This document shows, one piece after another, positions 18,352-26,765 of a DNA stretch of 64,000 nucleotides (position 1 is the stretch's first letter; each line of letters opens with the position of its first letter). A model generated the notes under the pieces. The model saw nothing but the letters and a program-made list of their open reading frames with translations. It did no database searches and was not told where the DNA came from. The DNA lies in NCBI RefSeq assembly GCF_009928445.1, contig NZ_JAABNO010000016.1:25107-89106 (forward strand). The letters run 5' to 3'. The translations under genes were made by a program, and so were the position numbers. Origin of the DNA: Clostridium sp. C8-1-8 (GTDB lineage Bacteria > Bacillota > Clostridia > Clostridiales > Clostridiaceae).

Positions 18352-19443
18352 ATGAGTAAGATAAAAATAAGTATGTCCACAAGTGAATTTTCTCAGATGA
18401 TAATATCTTCTATACTAGGTGTTGGAATTTTATATATACCTAATGGTTTAATAAAGTATGCTAATCAAGACGCTTGGATGGCTTGTATAATTGGATCGGT
18501 CTATCCGTTTTATATGCTTATTATCGCTAAGTATATGTGTAGTAAGCATCCAGAAGAAAATATATTGATGTTATCTAGAAGATATTTCGGAACAATTATA
18601 GGAAACTTATTTAACATAGTATATGTTTCATATTTTATATTTGTATTTGCCTCTGAAGTAAACGGTTTTAAAAATGCTTTCTATACCTATGTAACCTATT
18701 TTATAGATGATTTTAAGATAATCTTAGTTACTTTATTGGCTACAGGATATCTGGTATATAAAGGATTGAAACCTTTAGCTAGGGTAAATGAAATAATATT
18801 CTACACTACTATAATACTCATAGCACTTCCATCAGGAGCATTAGTTAATGGGAGTATTTATAATATAAAACCAGCCTTTAATGCTAATATAATAAATCTT
18901 TTAAAAGCAGCAAAAGAAACTGCCTTCTTTTATGCTGGAATAGAAACAATTTTTTTGTTTTATCCATTTCTCAATAAAAAAGATAAAATGTTTAAATGCG
19001 GAGCTATCAGTATAATTTTTATAGCGATAGTTTATGTATGGACAGTTTTTTTGACTATATACTACCTTGGAATAGATATAGCTCCTAAATATTTATGGCC
19101 CGTAGTTGCGTTAACAGATGCAATAAATATACCTATCATAAATAGTTTTAGATATATATTTTTATCTTTATGGAGTCTTATTATATTTAAATGTATAGCT
19201 GTGTTTTACTATTCAGTATGCTTTGGTATCAATCAGATTACTAATAAGTTATCAATACAAAAGCTTACTGTCATTATATATCCTTTAATTGCTTATATGG
19301 CGCTGAAATTCGGAAATTCAATTGAAAGAAGAGAATTGACAGGAAATATTATGCCAATATATGTTTTATTTAACCTCTTTTTTATAACAGTTATAGCCAT
19401 AGCAATAAGAAGAGAAAGTGGAGGAGAAGATGAGAAAGAGTAA
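18352..19443 (+). CDS. Spore germination receptor subunit B, set 1 second copy
   Basis: A 363-residue GerB-type membrane protein, a tandem duplicate of the preceding gene. The ATG at 18352 (MSKIKISMSTSEF) follows AGGAAGTGAGAAAG, the same leader as the first copy, so the upstream ATG at 18313 is unlikely to be used. It shares nearly every conserved block with its neighbour (GLKPLARV-EIIF, AKETAFFY-G-E, IINSFRYIFL-LWS). A receptor with two alternative B subunits could answer to two germinants. Confidence 0.9.
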   Translation: MSKIKISMSTSEFSQMIISSILGVGILYIPNGLIKYANQDAWMACIIGSVYPFYMLIIAKYMCSKHPEENILMLSRRYFGTIIGNLFNIVYVSYFIFVFASEVNGFKNAFYTYVTYFIDDFKIILVTLLATGYLVYKGLKPLARVNEIIFYTTIILIALPSGALVNGSIYNIKPAFNANIINLLKAAKETAFFYAGIETIFLFYPFLNKKDKMFKCGAISIIFIAIVYVWTVFLTIYYLGIDIAPKYLWPVVALTDAINIPIINSFRYIFLSLWSLIIFKCIAVFYYSVCFGINQITNKLSIQKLTVIIYPLIAYMALKFGNSIERRELTGNIMPIYVLFNLFFITVIAIAIRRESGGEDEKE

Positions 19444-20536
19444 AGTTATATTTATTATAATTGCTGCATTCATCTTGGTTATTTCTTTTATAGGATCTGA
19501 AGGAGAGTTAGTGGAAAATCTAGAGCTGTTGGCAGGGGTAGGCGCCGATGTTGAAAAGAAAGGTGGAGAGATAACATATGTAGTGCCATTACTTACATAC
19601 TCTGCAGGAAAAGGAGAAGAGCTTGTTCCAAGTATACTTACTGGAAAGGCAACTACCATTGGCGAAACAAGGGAAGATAGGCAACTTGAATCTGATAAAA
19701 AGCTTAGCTTAGGCGTTGGTAGAGTATATGTAATGAGTGAAGAAGCAGCTCGAACTGGAATAAGACAATTTATAGATATTAATATGAACAATGCCTTCTA
19801 TAATGATAGGACTGTCTGTGTAGTTTGTAAAGGGAAAGCTAAGGATATGCTGGCATATAAGATTCCTGATGTTTCTAGTTCTGTAGAGTTCATAGAGGGA
19901 ATGATAAAGAATCTTAAGGAGTTTAATTTTTTCTCCATGCAATACACTACCAATGATATCATAGTAAGGCTAGATGCTGAGGGCAGAGAAGTACTCTTAC
20001 CTTATATAGAGATTGTTGATGATAAGATAAAAACCACAGGTATAGCTATTTTTGATAATGATAAAATGGTGGCTAAAGCTAATATAAGGGAAGCAAAAGT
20101 GATAAACATGCTGAAAGAAAATAGGGTAAAAGGCATAATCACCCTGCAACAGGATTCAAAACAATATATAAATGTATTTTGCAAAACTAAAAGAAAAATT
20201 AAGTGTACTAAAGAAGATGGTAGATATAAATTTACCATTGATTTGAAGGTTAGTGGTGAGATAATTTCTAATGAATTATATAGAAATTTAAATACAAAAA
20301 AGAAGTATATGAATAACTTAGAAGAAGATTTAAAAGCTAAAATAGATATTCAGTGTAATTCTTTGATAAATGATATTCATAGGAAATATGGAGTGGATGT
20401 GCTAGATCTAGGAAGAGTTGCAGCTGCTACTTATGGAAGAAACATAGGAAAGGATTGGAATAAGGTTGTTAGTGATTCAGATATAAAAGTTAATGTTAAG
20501 GTTAAAATTAAATCTCTAGGAAGAGGAGATTATTAA
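19430..20536 (+). CDS. Spore germination receptor subunit C (GerC family), set 1, lacking lipobox Cys
   Basis: A 368-residue Ger(x)C-type subunit. The ATG at 19430 has GGAGGA 4 bp upstream and is preferred to the GTG at 19418. The N-terminal hydrophobic segment (VIFIIIAAFILVISFIG) is followed by SEGELVENLELLAGVGADVEKK, which aligns with the usual CW-----L--V-G-A-DK start of mature GerC. The lipobox cysteine is replaced, so it cannot be lipidated in the normal way. C-terminal blocks (GIAIFDNDKMVAKAN, NSLINDIHRKYGVDVLDLGR) are canonical. It may remain anchored by its uncleaved helix. Confidence 0.88.
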   Translation: MRKSKVIFIIIAAFILVISFIGSEGELVENLELLAGVGADVEKKGGEITYVVPLLTYSAGKGEELVPSILTGKATTIGETREDRQLESDKKLSLGVGRVYVMSEEAARTGIRQFIDINMNNAFYNDRTVCVVCKGKAKDMLAYKIPDVSSSVEFIEGMIKNLKEFNFFSMQYTTNDIIVRLDAEGREVLLPYIEIVDDKIKTTGIAIFDNDKMVAKANIREAKVINMLKENRVKGIITLQQDSKQYINVFCKTKRKIKCTKEDGRYKFTIDLKVSGEIISNELYRNLNTKKKYMNNLEEDLKAKIDIQCNSLINDIHRKYGVDVLDLGRVAAATYGRNIGKDWNKVVSDSDIKVNVKVKIKSLGRGDY

Positions 20537-20651
20537 TGATATTGCTTTTTTGCTGTTAATATAAATATAAGATGTTTTGATAGTAAAACCTAGTAAATTA
20601 AAGGGCTTAGCACAGCTATTTAGCGTAAACAGTAAAAACAAAATTATGTCT

Positions 20652-20690
20652 CCTGCTAGAATTTCTTCACATAAGTTCAGAAAAAGGGCT
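20652..20690 (+). repeat. Family C repeat, copy C1
   Basis: TGCTAGAATTTCTTCACATA followed by AGTTCAGAAAAAGGG matches the leading half of the family C sequences at 51.87 and 63.85 kb. Unlike those, it is not followed by the CTGAAG...CTTCAG hairpin. The gap 20537-20764 holds nothing else that I can support. Confidence 0.5.
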
Positions 20691-20764
20691 GAGTAAAAAA
20701 GCTTGCTTGCGAAATGCTCATATATAGAGTAAGTACTTAAATACAAAAGAAGGAAACACAGTAC

Positions 20765-21850
20765 ATGAATAAATTAAGTGATCATCAATTATTTAGCCTA
20801 ATGTTTATATTTGAGATAGGCAGCACTACTATTTTTGCTTTAGGTATAGGAGCAAAGCAAAATGCTTGGATTGTAATATTGCTTGCTTTGGTCATAGGAA
20901 TAATTTTTATGTTTATTTACACAGAATTACAAAAAAGCTTTCCAGACAAAAATTATATAGGAATAGCTAAGCTTATACTGGGAAATAAAATTGGTACTGT
21001 AGTAGTGCTTATGTATATGTTTGATCTTATATGGCATTGTGCTAGAAATACAAGAGAGTTTAGTGAATTATTGATTATGACCCTATTGCCAACTACTCCT
21101 ATGTATATAATATTGATATTTTTTATAGGTGCCAGCGTCCACGTTCTTATTAAAGGAATCGAGGTGTTTGCAAGGCTAGGAGAATTGATTTTTTATGCCA
21201 TAATAATTTCCATGCTTGCTATATACTTTTTTATTTACATATCCGGAAAACTTGAGTTTAGCAATTTACTTCCAGTATTAAATGATGGTCTGAAGCCTGT
21301 ATTAAAACAACTTCCTATAGTAATCATGTTTCCTTTTGGAGAAGTTTTTGTGTTCATTATGTATTGGAATATGGCAAGTGAAAAAGAACTATTAAGAAAA
21401 ACTGGAGTTAAAGTTGTTTTTTATTCAGGTATATTACTATGTATGTCTGTAATCATGGATATATGTGCCTTAGGAGCTGAATATACAGATATAGCTACAA
21501 TTCCTTTGGTAGAAACCATAAAACTTATCAATATTGAAGGGGTTATAAGCAATATTGATGCTTTAGGAGTCATTATTATGTTCTTAGGTGGATTTTTTAA
21601 GATGACAGTATATCTAAATGCTATAAATATTGTATTTACAAATATATTTAAAATTAAAAATTTTAATTTATCACTGTTATGCATGGGTGTATTTTTATTA
21701 TTTTTTTCTATAATGTTTGAACCTAACTACGCTTATCATAAGTGGATGGTGAATTATGATTCACCTTATTATGCAATAATACACACTAATATAATTCCAC
21801 TTATATTGTTACTGGTGCTTCTGATAAAGAAGAAGCGCATTGAATTTTAA
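20765..21850 (+). CDS. Spore germination receptor subunit B, set 2 first copy
   Basis: A 361-residue GerB/permease-like membrane protein with about ten helices. It begins MNKLSDHQLFSLMFIFEIGS and has GAKQNAWIVILLALVIGI, IKGIEVFARLGELIFYAI and FPFGEVFVFIMYW, all family blocks. It is more like the B subunits at 25.4 and 34.6 kb than the tandem pair just upstream. It opens the second receptor set, 228 bp after the first set ends. Confidence 0.9.
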   Translation: MNKLSDHQLFSLMFIFEIGSTTIFALGIGAKQNAWIVILLALVIGIIFMFIYTELQKSFPDKNYIGIAKLILGNKIGTVVVLMYMFDLIWHCARNTREFSELLIMTLLPTTPMYIILIFFIGASVHVLIKGIEVFARLGELIFYAIIISMLAIYFFIYISGKLEFSNLLPVLNDGLKPVLKQLPIVIMFPFGEVFVFIMYWNMASEKELLRKTGVKVVFYSGILLCMSVIMDICALGAEYTDIATIPLVETIKLINIEGVISNIDALGVIIMFLGGFFKMTVYLNAINIVFTNIFKIKNFNLSLLCMGVFLLFFSIMFEPNYAYHKWMVNYDSPYYAIIHTNIIPLILLLVLLIKKKRIEF

Positions 21851-21882
21851 TATTCTAGTTATTATTGGAGAAGGTGAGGTTC

Positions 21883-22080
21883 ATGGAAGTTATAAGCTTC
21901 CTTCAAAGATTTTTTAAAGGTTGGGATTGGTATATAACCTTTTTTACACTAACCTCATGGGTTTTGCTTATATTTTTACTTGTTTACTTGTTTGTTCAAG
22001 TTATTTTATTACTATTTAAAGTTAGATATAAAAATAAAGAATTTGTAGACTATGTGAATAGAAATAAAAATAAGAAATAA
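21883..22080 (+). CDS. Small membrane protein within the germination operon
   Basis: A 65-residue protein with one long or two short hydrophobic helices (WYITFFTLTSWVLLIFLLVYLFVQVILLLF) and a strongly basic tail (NRNKNKK). The ATG at 21883 has AAGGTGAGG at good spacing and is preferred to the TTG at 21865. It lies between a GerB and a GerA gene. Small ger-linked membrane proteins (called D subunits in some Bacillus receptors) modulate germination rate. It may play that part here, but sequence similarity is weak, so the role is inferred from position. Confidence 0.6.
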   Translation: MEVISFLQRFFKGWDWYITFFTLTSWVLLIFLLVYLFVQVILLLFKVRYKNKEFVDYVNRNKNKK

Positions 22081-22176
22081 GGAAAAGGTAAATAAGTTAT
22101 AGAAATATATAAGTTATATGGATATTAAAAGAAGTAAGAGGAACAATATGTATAAATATATATAGGGGTAATAAAC

Positions 22177-23787
22177 ATGCTTAGATATTTATATAAACTA
22201 TTTAAAATTAACCATGAAAGTATTAATAAAGACGCTAATTGTTTTGATAGCAGCTTAGCCAATAGTCAGCAGTCAAATGAGATTAAACTATCTAACAGTT
22301 TACAAGAAAACATAGATAATTTGAAAAACATATTTGGGCAAAACACTGATGTAGTTTTTAGAGAGTTTTCTTTTGGCAATAACAAACAGATAAAAGCGGC
22401 TATAATTTATGTTGAGGGATTGGCTGAAAAAACTATTATAAATGATATTATAATGAAATCCTTTATGTATGACAGCAGCATGACTGATATGAAAAATATA
22501 AAGGCTGGAGATATATACTTTATAAAGGAAAGCATGATGTCTGTGGCAAACTTGAGAGATATGTCTGATCAAAATCAAATTATAGATGCATGTCTCTCTG
22601 GAGAAACAATATTTATTATCGATGGAGCAGACAGAGCTTTAGTAATTCACTCAGAAGGTTTTGAAACAAGAGGTGTGGAAGAGGCTAAAACTGAAGCTGT
22701 GGTAAGAGGACCAAGAGAAGGGTTTACAGAGAATATACAAACAAACATGGCTCTCATAAGACGTAGAATAAAAAGCCCTAATCTAGTATTTGAATCAATG
22801 AGAATAGGTAAGCAGACAAGGACTAGTGTTTGTATAGTATATCTAAAAAATATTGCTAATCCTAGAACGGTAGATGAAGTTAAAAAAAGGCTGAAAAATA
22901 TAAACATAGATTCGGTTTTAGAGTCAGGTTATATAGAGCAGCTTATAGAGGATGAGCCAAATTCAATATTTCCTACAGTAGGGAATTCTGAAAAGTCGGA
23001 TGCAGCAGCATCAAAGATATTAGAGGGAAGAGTATGCATAATAGTTGATGGAACCCCCTTTGTACTTACGGTTCCAATGTTATTTGTAGAAGGATTTCAA
23101 AGTGCTGAGGATTATTATTCTAGACCATATTTAACAAGTATTATAAGACTATTAAGATATTTCTGCTTTTACTCAAGTATTTTTGCTCCTGTTAGCTATG
23201 TAGTTCTATCTACCTTTCACCAAGAGTTAATTCCAACTACATTACTTTTTACTATGGCTGCTGGTAGAGAAGGTGTACCTTTTCCAGCAGCTGTAGAGGC
23301 TGGATTGATGATAATCACCTTTGAGATTTTGAGAGAGGCAGGAGTTAGACTTCCAAGACCAGTAGGTCAGGCGGTAAGCATAGTTGGAGCTTTGGTAATA
23401 GGAGAAGCTGCTGTTTCAGCAGGTTTGGTTGGAGGGCTTTTAGTAATAGTTATAGCTTTGACTGCTGTTTCTAGCTTTGTAGTTCCCACTTTTACGGATG
23501 TTATATCTATTTTGAGGATAGTATTTTTAGTTTTAGGATCAGTGCTTGGTATTTTTGGCATTGGTATAGGAGTTATTTTAGTGCTTGCACACGCAGTCTC
23601 CTTAAATTCCTTTGGAGTGCCATATGTTACACCATTGGCTCCTTTAGTAAAAGAAGATATTAAAGATAGTCTAATAAGAGCTCCACTATGGAAAATGAAT
23701 AAGAGACCTAAATTGATAGGATTATTAAATGTTTTTAGGCAGAGTGAGGATGCTAAGCCAGATTATGATGAGGAAAATAATCAGTAG
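22177..23787 (+). CDS. Spore germination receptor subunit A, set 2
   Basis: A 536-residue GerA-family subunit. A polar N-terminal region of about 320 residues includes VRGPREGFTENIQTNMALIRRR and KILEGRVCIIVDGTPFVLTVP. It is followed by about five membrane helices from SAEDYYSRPYLTSIIRLLRYF and a C-terminal tail with SLIRAPLWKMNKRP. The N-terminus is about 45 residues longer than that of the set 1 subunit. It sits between a B subunit and a C subunit. Confidence 0.93.
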   Translation: MLRYLYKLFKINHESINKDANCFDSSLANSQQSNEIKLSNSLQENIDNLKNIFGQNTDVVFREFSFGNNKQIKAAIIYVEGLAEKTIINDIIMKSFMYDSSMTDMKNIKAGDIYFIKESMMSVANLRDMSDQNQIIDACLSGETIFIIDGADRALVIHSEGFETRGVEEAKTEAVVRGPREGFTENIQTNMALIRRRIKSPNLVFESMRIGKQTRTSVCIVYLKNIANPRTVDEVKKRLKNINIDSVLESGYIEQLIEDEPNSIFPTVGNSEKSDAAASKILEGRVCIIVDGTPFVLTVPMLFVEGFQSAEDYYSRPYLTSIIRLLRYFCFYSSIFAPVSYVVLSTFHQELIPTTLLFTMAAGREGVPFPAAVEAGLMIITFEILREAGVRLPRPVGQAVSIVGALVIGEAAVSAGLVGGLLVIVIALTAVSSFVVPTFTDVISILRIVFLVLGSVLGIFGIGIGVILVLAHAVSLNSFGVPYVTPLAPLVKEDIKDSLIRAPLWKMNKRPKLIGLLNVFRQSEDAKPDYDEENNQ

Positions 23788-23838
23788 TAAAGTTTATTTT
23801 ATCTTTAGGAATGCTGCATAGCGAGGATAGATAATATT

Positions 23839-25005
23839 ATGAAAAATAGAATAAAATTAATTAGCTTAGCAACATACCTATTTTTATCACTAAGTTTAAC
23901 AGGATGCTGGAGTTCAGTAGAATTGAATAAGCTTGGTATAGTTGTTGGTGTTGCACTTGATAAAAAAGAGAAAAGTGATGATATTACTGTTACTACGCAG
24001 ATAGGTGTACCTTCTCTAGAAAAATCCAATACAGGAATAGGGGCTAGTAAGCAGTATGTGAATATAAAAGAAAAAGGAAAGACTGTATCAGAAGCCTTAA
24101 AAAACATAAGTAGAGAATATAACAGGCTTTTGTTTTTCGCTCATAATCAAGTGGTAATTATTAATAAAGAGCTTGCATATCAAGGAATAAGCTCGGAAAT
24201 AGATTTTTTCTTGAGAAACAGGGAAACTAGACCATTGACTTGGATAATGGTAAGTAATGGTGAGGCAACAGATATCCTTGATATGAATCCAAGTAGCAGG
24301 GATGATCCTGGAATTAGCATAGGTAAATTAATAAAGAATGAAGAAAACGTATCTCAACTTCCAATAGTTAATTTCAAAGATTTTACTATGAAGCTTATGA
24401 GTAAAACTACTTCTCCAGTAGTGCCCATAGTAGATTTAAAGCCAATTGATAATAACCAAAAGATTCCTTATATAGCTAAAACAGCAGTATTCAAGAAGGA
24501 AAAGATGGTAGGAGAACTTAATGAAAGTGAATCAATGGGATTGTTATGGGCAACGAATAAGGTTAAATATGGCACCATGTTAGTAAACTCTCCATCAGGT
24601 AATGAAAAGGTTGGAATAAAGATTACCAGAGCAAAGGGGAAGATAAGACCAGAAGTAAAAGATGGAATAATCTATATGAATATAAATATCAAGGCTGAAG
24701 GAGATATATTGGAACAGACTACATCTGAAGATTTAGCCAATCCTAAAAGTTTCAAAGCAATAGAGGAAATTGAGAATACTTATATAGAAAATCAAGTTAT
24801 GGAAGCCTGGGATAAAGCTAAAGAGTTAAACGCTGATATATTTGGTTTTGGTGATAATTTATATAAATTTAAGACAAAAGAGTGGAAAAAGGTAGAGAAC
24901 AAATGGGAAGAGGAATTTCCTAAGGTGGCTGTTAAGGTTGTAGTTGATACTAAGGTTAGAAGAATGGGAAAGATAACTAAACCAGCTACCTTCCAAGGAA
25001 AATAG
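23839..25005 (+). CDS. Spore germination receptor subunit C lipoprotein, set 2
   Basis: A 388-residue Ger(x)C lipoprotein. The signal peptide ends in a good lipobox (SLTGCWSS, Cys near residue 24), followed by ELNKLGIVVGVALDKKE. Later blocks PYIAKTAVFKKEKMVGELNE and AWDKAKELNADIFGFGD are typical of the family. It should be anchored to the outer face of the spore inner membrane and associate with the GerA and GerB subunits encoded around it. Confidence 0.92.
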   Translation: MKNRIKLISLATYLFLSLSLTGCWSSVELNKLGIVVGVALDKKEKSDDITVTTQIGVPSLEKSNTGIGASKQYVNIKEKGKTVSEALKNISREYNRLLFFAHNQVVIINKELAYQGISSEIDFFLRNRETRPLTWIMVSNGEATDILDMNPSSRDDPGISIGKLIKNEENVSQLPIVNFKDFTMKLMSKTTSPVVPIVDLKPIDNNQKIPYIAKTAVFKKEKMVGELNESESMGLLWATNKVKYGTMLVNSPSGNEKVGIKITRAKGKIRPEVKDGIIYMNINIKAEGDILEQTTSEDLANPKSFKAIEEIENTYIENQVMEAWDKAKELNADIFGFGDNLYKFKTKEWKKVENKWEEEFPKVAVKVVVDTKVRRMGKITKPATFQGK

Positions 25006-25020
25006 TTAGTAGAGGTAAAA

Positions 25021-25233
25021 ATGTTAATTATAATATTGACTTTTACAATTATGTGCTACATTGAAGTGCCACCACTTATTGAAGAAGGCGACCTAAGGCA
25101 ATTAATAGTTTTTTGTGCTTTTTTCATACTTGCATTTACACTATGGATTTTTTTTGCACTAAAGATTCCTATCATAAATCCTGTGAAGATATTCGAATTT
25201 TTGATAAAAGAAGTTCTTAATTTAAGTTTTTAA
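25021..25233 (+). CDS. Small two-helix membrane protein, D-subunit-like
   Basis: A 70-residue protein with two hydrophobic helices (IIILTFTIMCYIEVPPLI and LIVFCAFFILAFTLWIFFAL) and a C-terminal segment PIINPVKIFEFLIKEVLNL. The protein at 35.8 kb has the same plan: two helices, then PSPAKPLEHLIKFILKL, also just after a GerC gene. The shared gene order and P--P-K--E-LIK-LNL pattern suggest a real family, probably equivalent to the small D subunits of Bacillus germinant receptors. Confidence 0.65.
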   Translation: MLIIILTFTIMCYIEVPPLIEEGDLRQLIVFCAFFILAFTLWIFFALKIPIINPVKIFEFLIKEVLNLSF

Positions 25234-25357
25234 CTAAGGTTTTATATTAAGTAATGAATCAACAAATTAGTTACAAATGTGTCAGAATTAATTATTTTAT
25301 TAACACATAATTACAAATCGTTTCTATAGTACAACATATAGTTTTTAGGAGAACATT

Positions 25358-26449
25358 ATGCACATAGAAAAGGGTAAGATATCAAGTATACAACTAATGT
25401 ACTTAGTTATAGGTCTTTTACAAGGGTCCACTTTAACTGCTGCCTTTATAAGCGGAGTTACAAAACAAGATACCTGGATTGTAATACTTGTTAGTTTTTT
25501 TATTATGTGCGGTCTTCTACTAGGTTATATAAAGCTAGCAGAAGTTTTCCCTGAAAAAAACATAATTGAAATTAATGATATAACTTACGGTAAATATATA
25601 GGAAAGGTTATTTCAGTAATCTATATTTATCACTTTTGGTTTATAGTAGCGGCGAACCTTAGAATTATAGGAGATTTCTACGGAAGCTTTCTAATGCAGG
25701 AAACAGAAATAATAATTTTTATTGTGGTATTGGCTATTACCTGTATATATGCTTTGAAAAAAGGGTTGGAAGTAATATCTAGGATAGTACCTATATTTGT
25801 TATAGTTACTGGAATAGTTGCAATATTGATAAGTGTGCTGTTGATTAAAGAAGTAGACATAACGAATCTACTTCCTATTATGCAGATAAAACCCTTGGAG
25901 TTTATTCATGGTGTAGACTTAATTGTAACTATCCCATTTGGTGAAATCATGGTCTTTCTTATGATATTTCCTAAGGTTAAGAATAAAGAGTGCATAAAGG
26001 AACATACTTTCTTAGGCTTTTTTATTGGGGTAGCTCTTTTTTTTATGGTAATAGTTAGGAATATTGCTGTGCTTGGGGGGAGTGGTTCTTTAGATATTCA
26101 ATCCTCTTATCAGGTAACGAAGATAATAAATATTGGAGATATAATAACCAGAGCAGAGGTAATAGTAGCTGTATTGCTATTAACTAATGTTTTTATTAAA
26201 ATTGCTATATTTGCATATGCTACTGTTATGAGTATTTCACAGCTATTTAAATTAAGAAGTTATAAACATATAGTTTCGCCTATTATGGCAATAAGCGCAC
26301 TTTTTGCTATAACTATGTACAATTCATCAGTAGAGGAATCCTTTAATGCTACCAACATATATGTTTTTTATGGTTGGATACCAGAAATAATATTCCCATT
26401 AGGATCACTGTTGATAAGTAAAGTGTTAAAATTAAGAAAAAATAATTAA
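25358..26449 (+). CDS. Spore germination receptor subunit B, set 2 second copy
   Basis: A 363-residue GerB-type membrane protein (MHIEKGKISSIQLMYLVIGL) with the blocks VTKQDTWIVILVSFF, LKKGLEVISRIVPIF and VTIPFGEIMVFLMIFP. It closes the second receptor set, after GerC and the small protein. The same A-C-small-B order recurs in the operon at 34.6-38.6 kb. With the B gene at 20.8 kb, this set has two B subunits. Confidence 0.9.
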   Translation: MHIEKGKISSIQLMYLVIGLLQGSTLTAAFISGVTKQDTWIVILVSFFIMCGLLLGYIKLAEVFPEKNIIEINDITYGKYIGKVISVIYIYHFWFIVAANLRIIGDFYGSFLMQETEIIIFIVVLAITCIYALKKGLEVISRIVPIFVIVTGIVAILISVLLIKEVDITNLLPIMQIKPLEFIHGVDLIVTIPFGEIMVFLMIFPKVKNKECIKEHTFLGFFIGVALFFMVIVRNIAVLGGSGSLDIQSSYQVTKIINIGDIITRAEVIVAVLLLTNVFIKIAIFAYATVMSISQLFKLRSYKHIVSPIMAISALFAITMYNSSVEESFNATNIYVFYGWIPEIIFPLGSLLISKVLKLRKNN

Positions 26450-26521
26450 TACAATTTACAAATAAAGCTAATAGAGTTATAATCATATTGTAAGAAAAAT
26501 AAAATTAAATAAACCAGTTAT

Positions 26522-26612
26522 TTGCTGGGGGTGCCGCAAGGCTGAGAGGGATACAACTTATCCTAACTCCATGAACCTGATATGGTTAGAACCATCGTAG
26601 GGAAGCAAGGGC
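26522..26612 (+). promoter_or_regulatory. TPP riboswitch (THI element)
   Basis: Conserved THI-box segments appear in order: GGGGGTGCCGC, GGCTGAGAGGGATA, then CCTAACTCCATGAACCTGATATGG and CCATCGTAGGGAAGCAAGG. It lies 155 bp before thiC, with terminator hairpins in between. Thiamine pyrophosphate should shut off the operon by promoting termination. Confidence 0.95.
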
Positions 26613-26629
26613 TTTATTCAGTGTTAATA

Positions 26630-26655
26630 AGCTTGCTTTTTGCAAGTTTTTTTAT
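26630..26655 (+). terminator. Riboswitch expression-platform terminator
   Basis: CTTGC-TTTTT-GCAAG (26632-26646) followed by seven T. The CTTGC arm can also pair with GCAAG in the 3' strand of riboswitch helix P1 (near 26604-26608). This gives a ligand-controlled switch between antiterminator and terminator. Confidence 0.75.
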
Positions 26656-26671
26656 TTGAATAAATATGCTT

Positions 26672-26716
26672 AAAAAGCAGTCTTTGCATTCACGCACTGA
26701 CTGCTTTTTGCTTTTT
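26672..26716 (+). terminator. Second terminator-like hairpin before thiC
   Basis: A perfect 11-bp stem AAAAAGCAGTC / GACTGCTTTTT (26672-26682, 26699-26709) with a 16-nt loop and T-rich 3' flank, only about 50 bp before the thiC ATG. A second barrier after the riboswitch terminator is unusual. Confidence 0.6.
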
Positions 26717-26765
26717 AGTAAATTATTAGGTTCTAAAAACTAATTCTATATTTTAGGAGGGTTTT

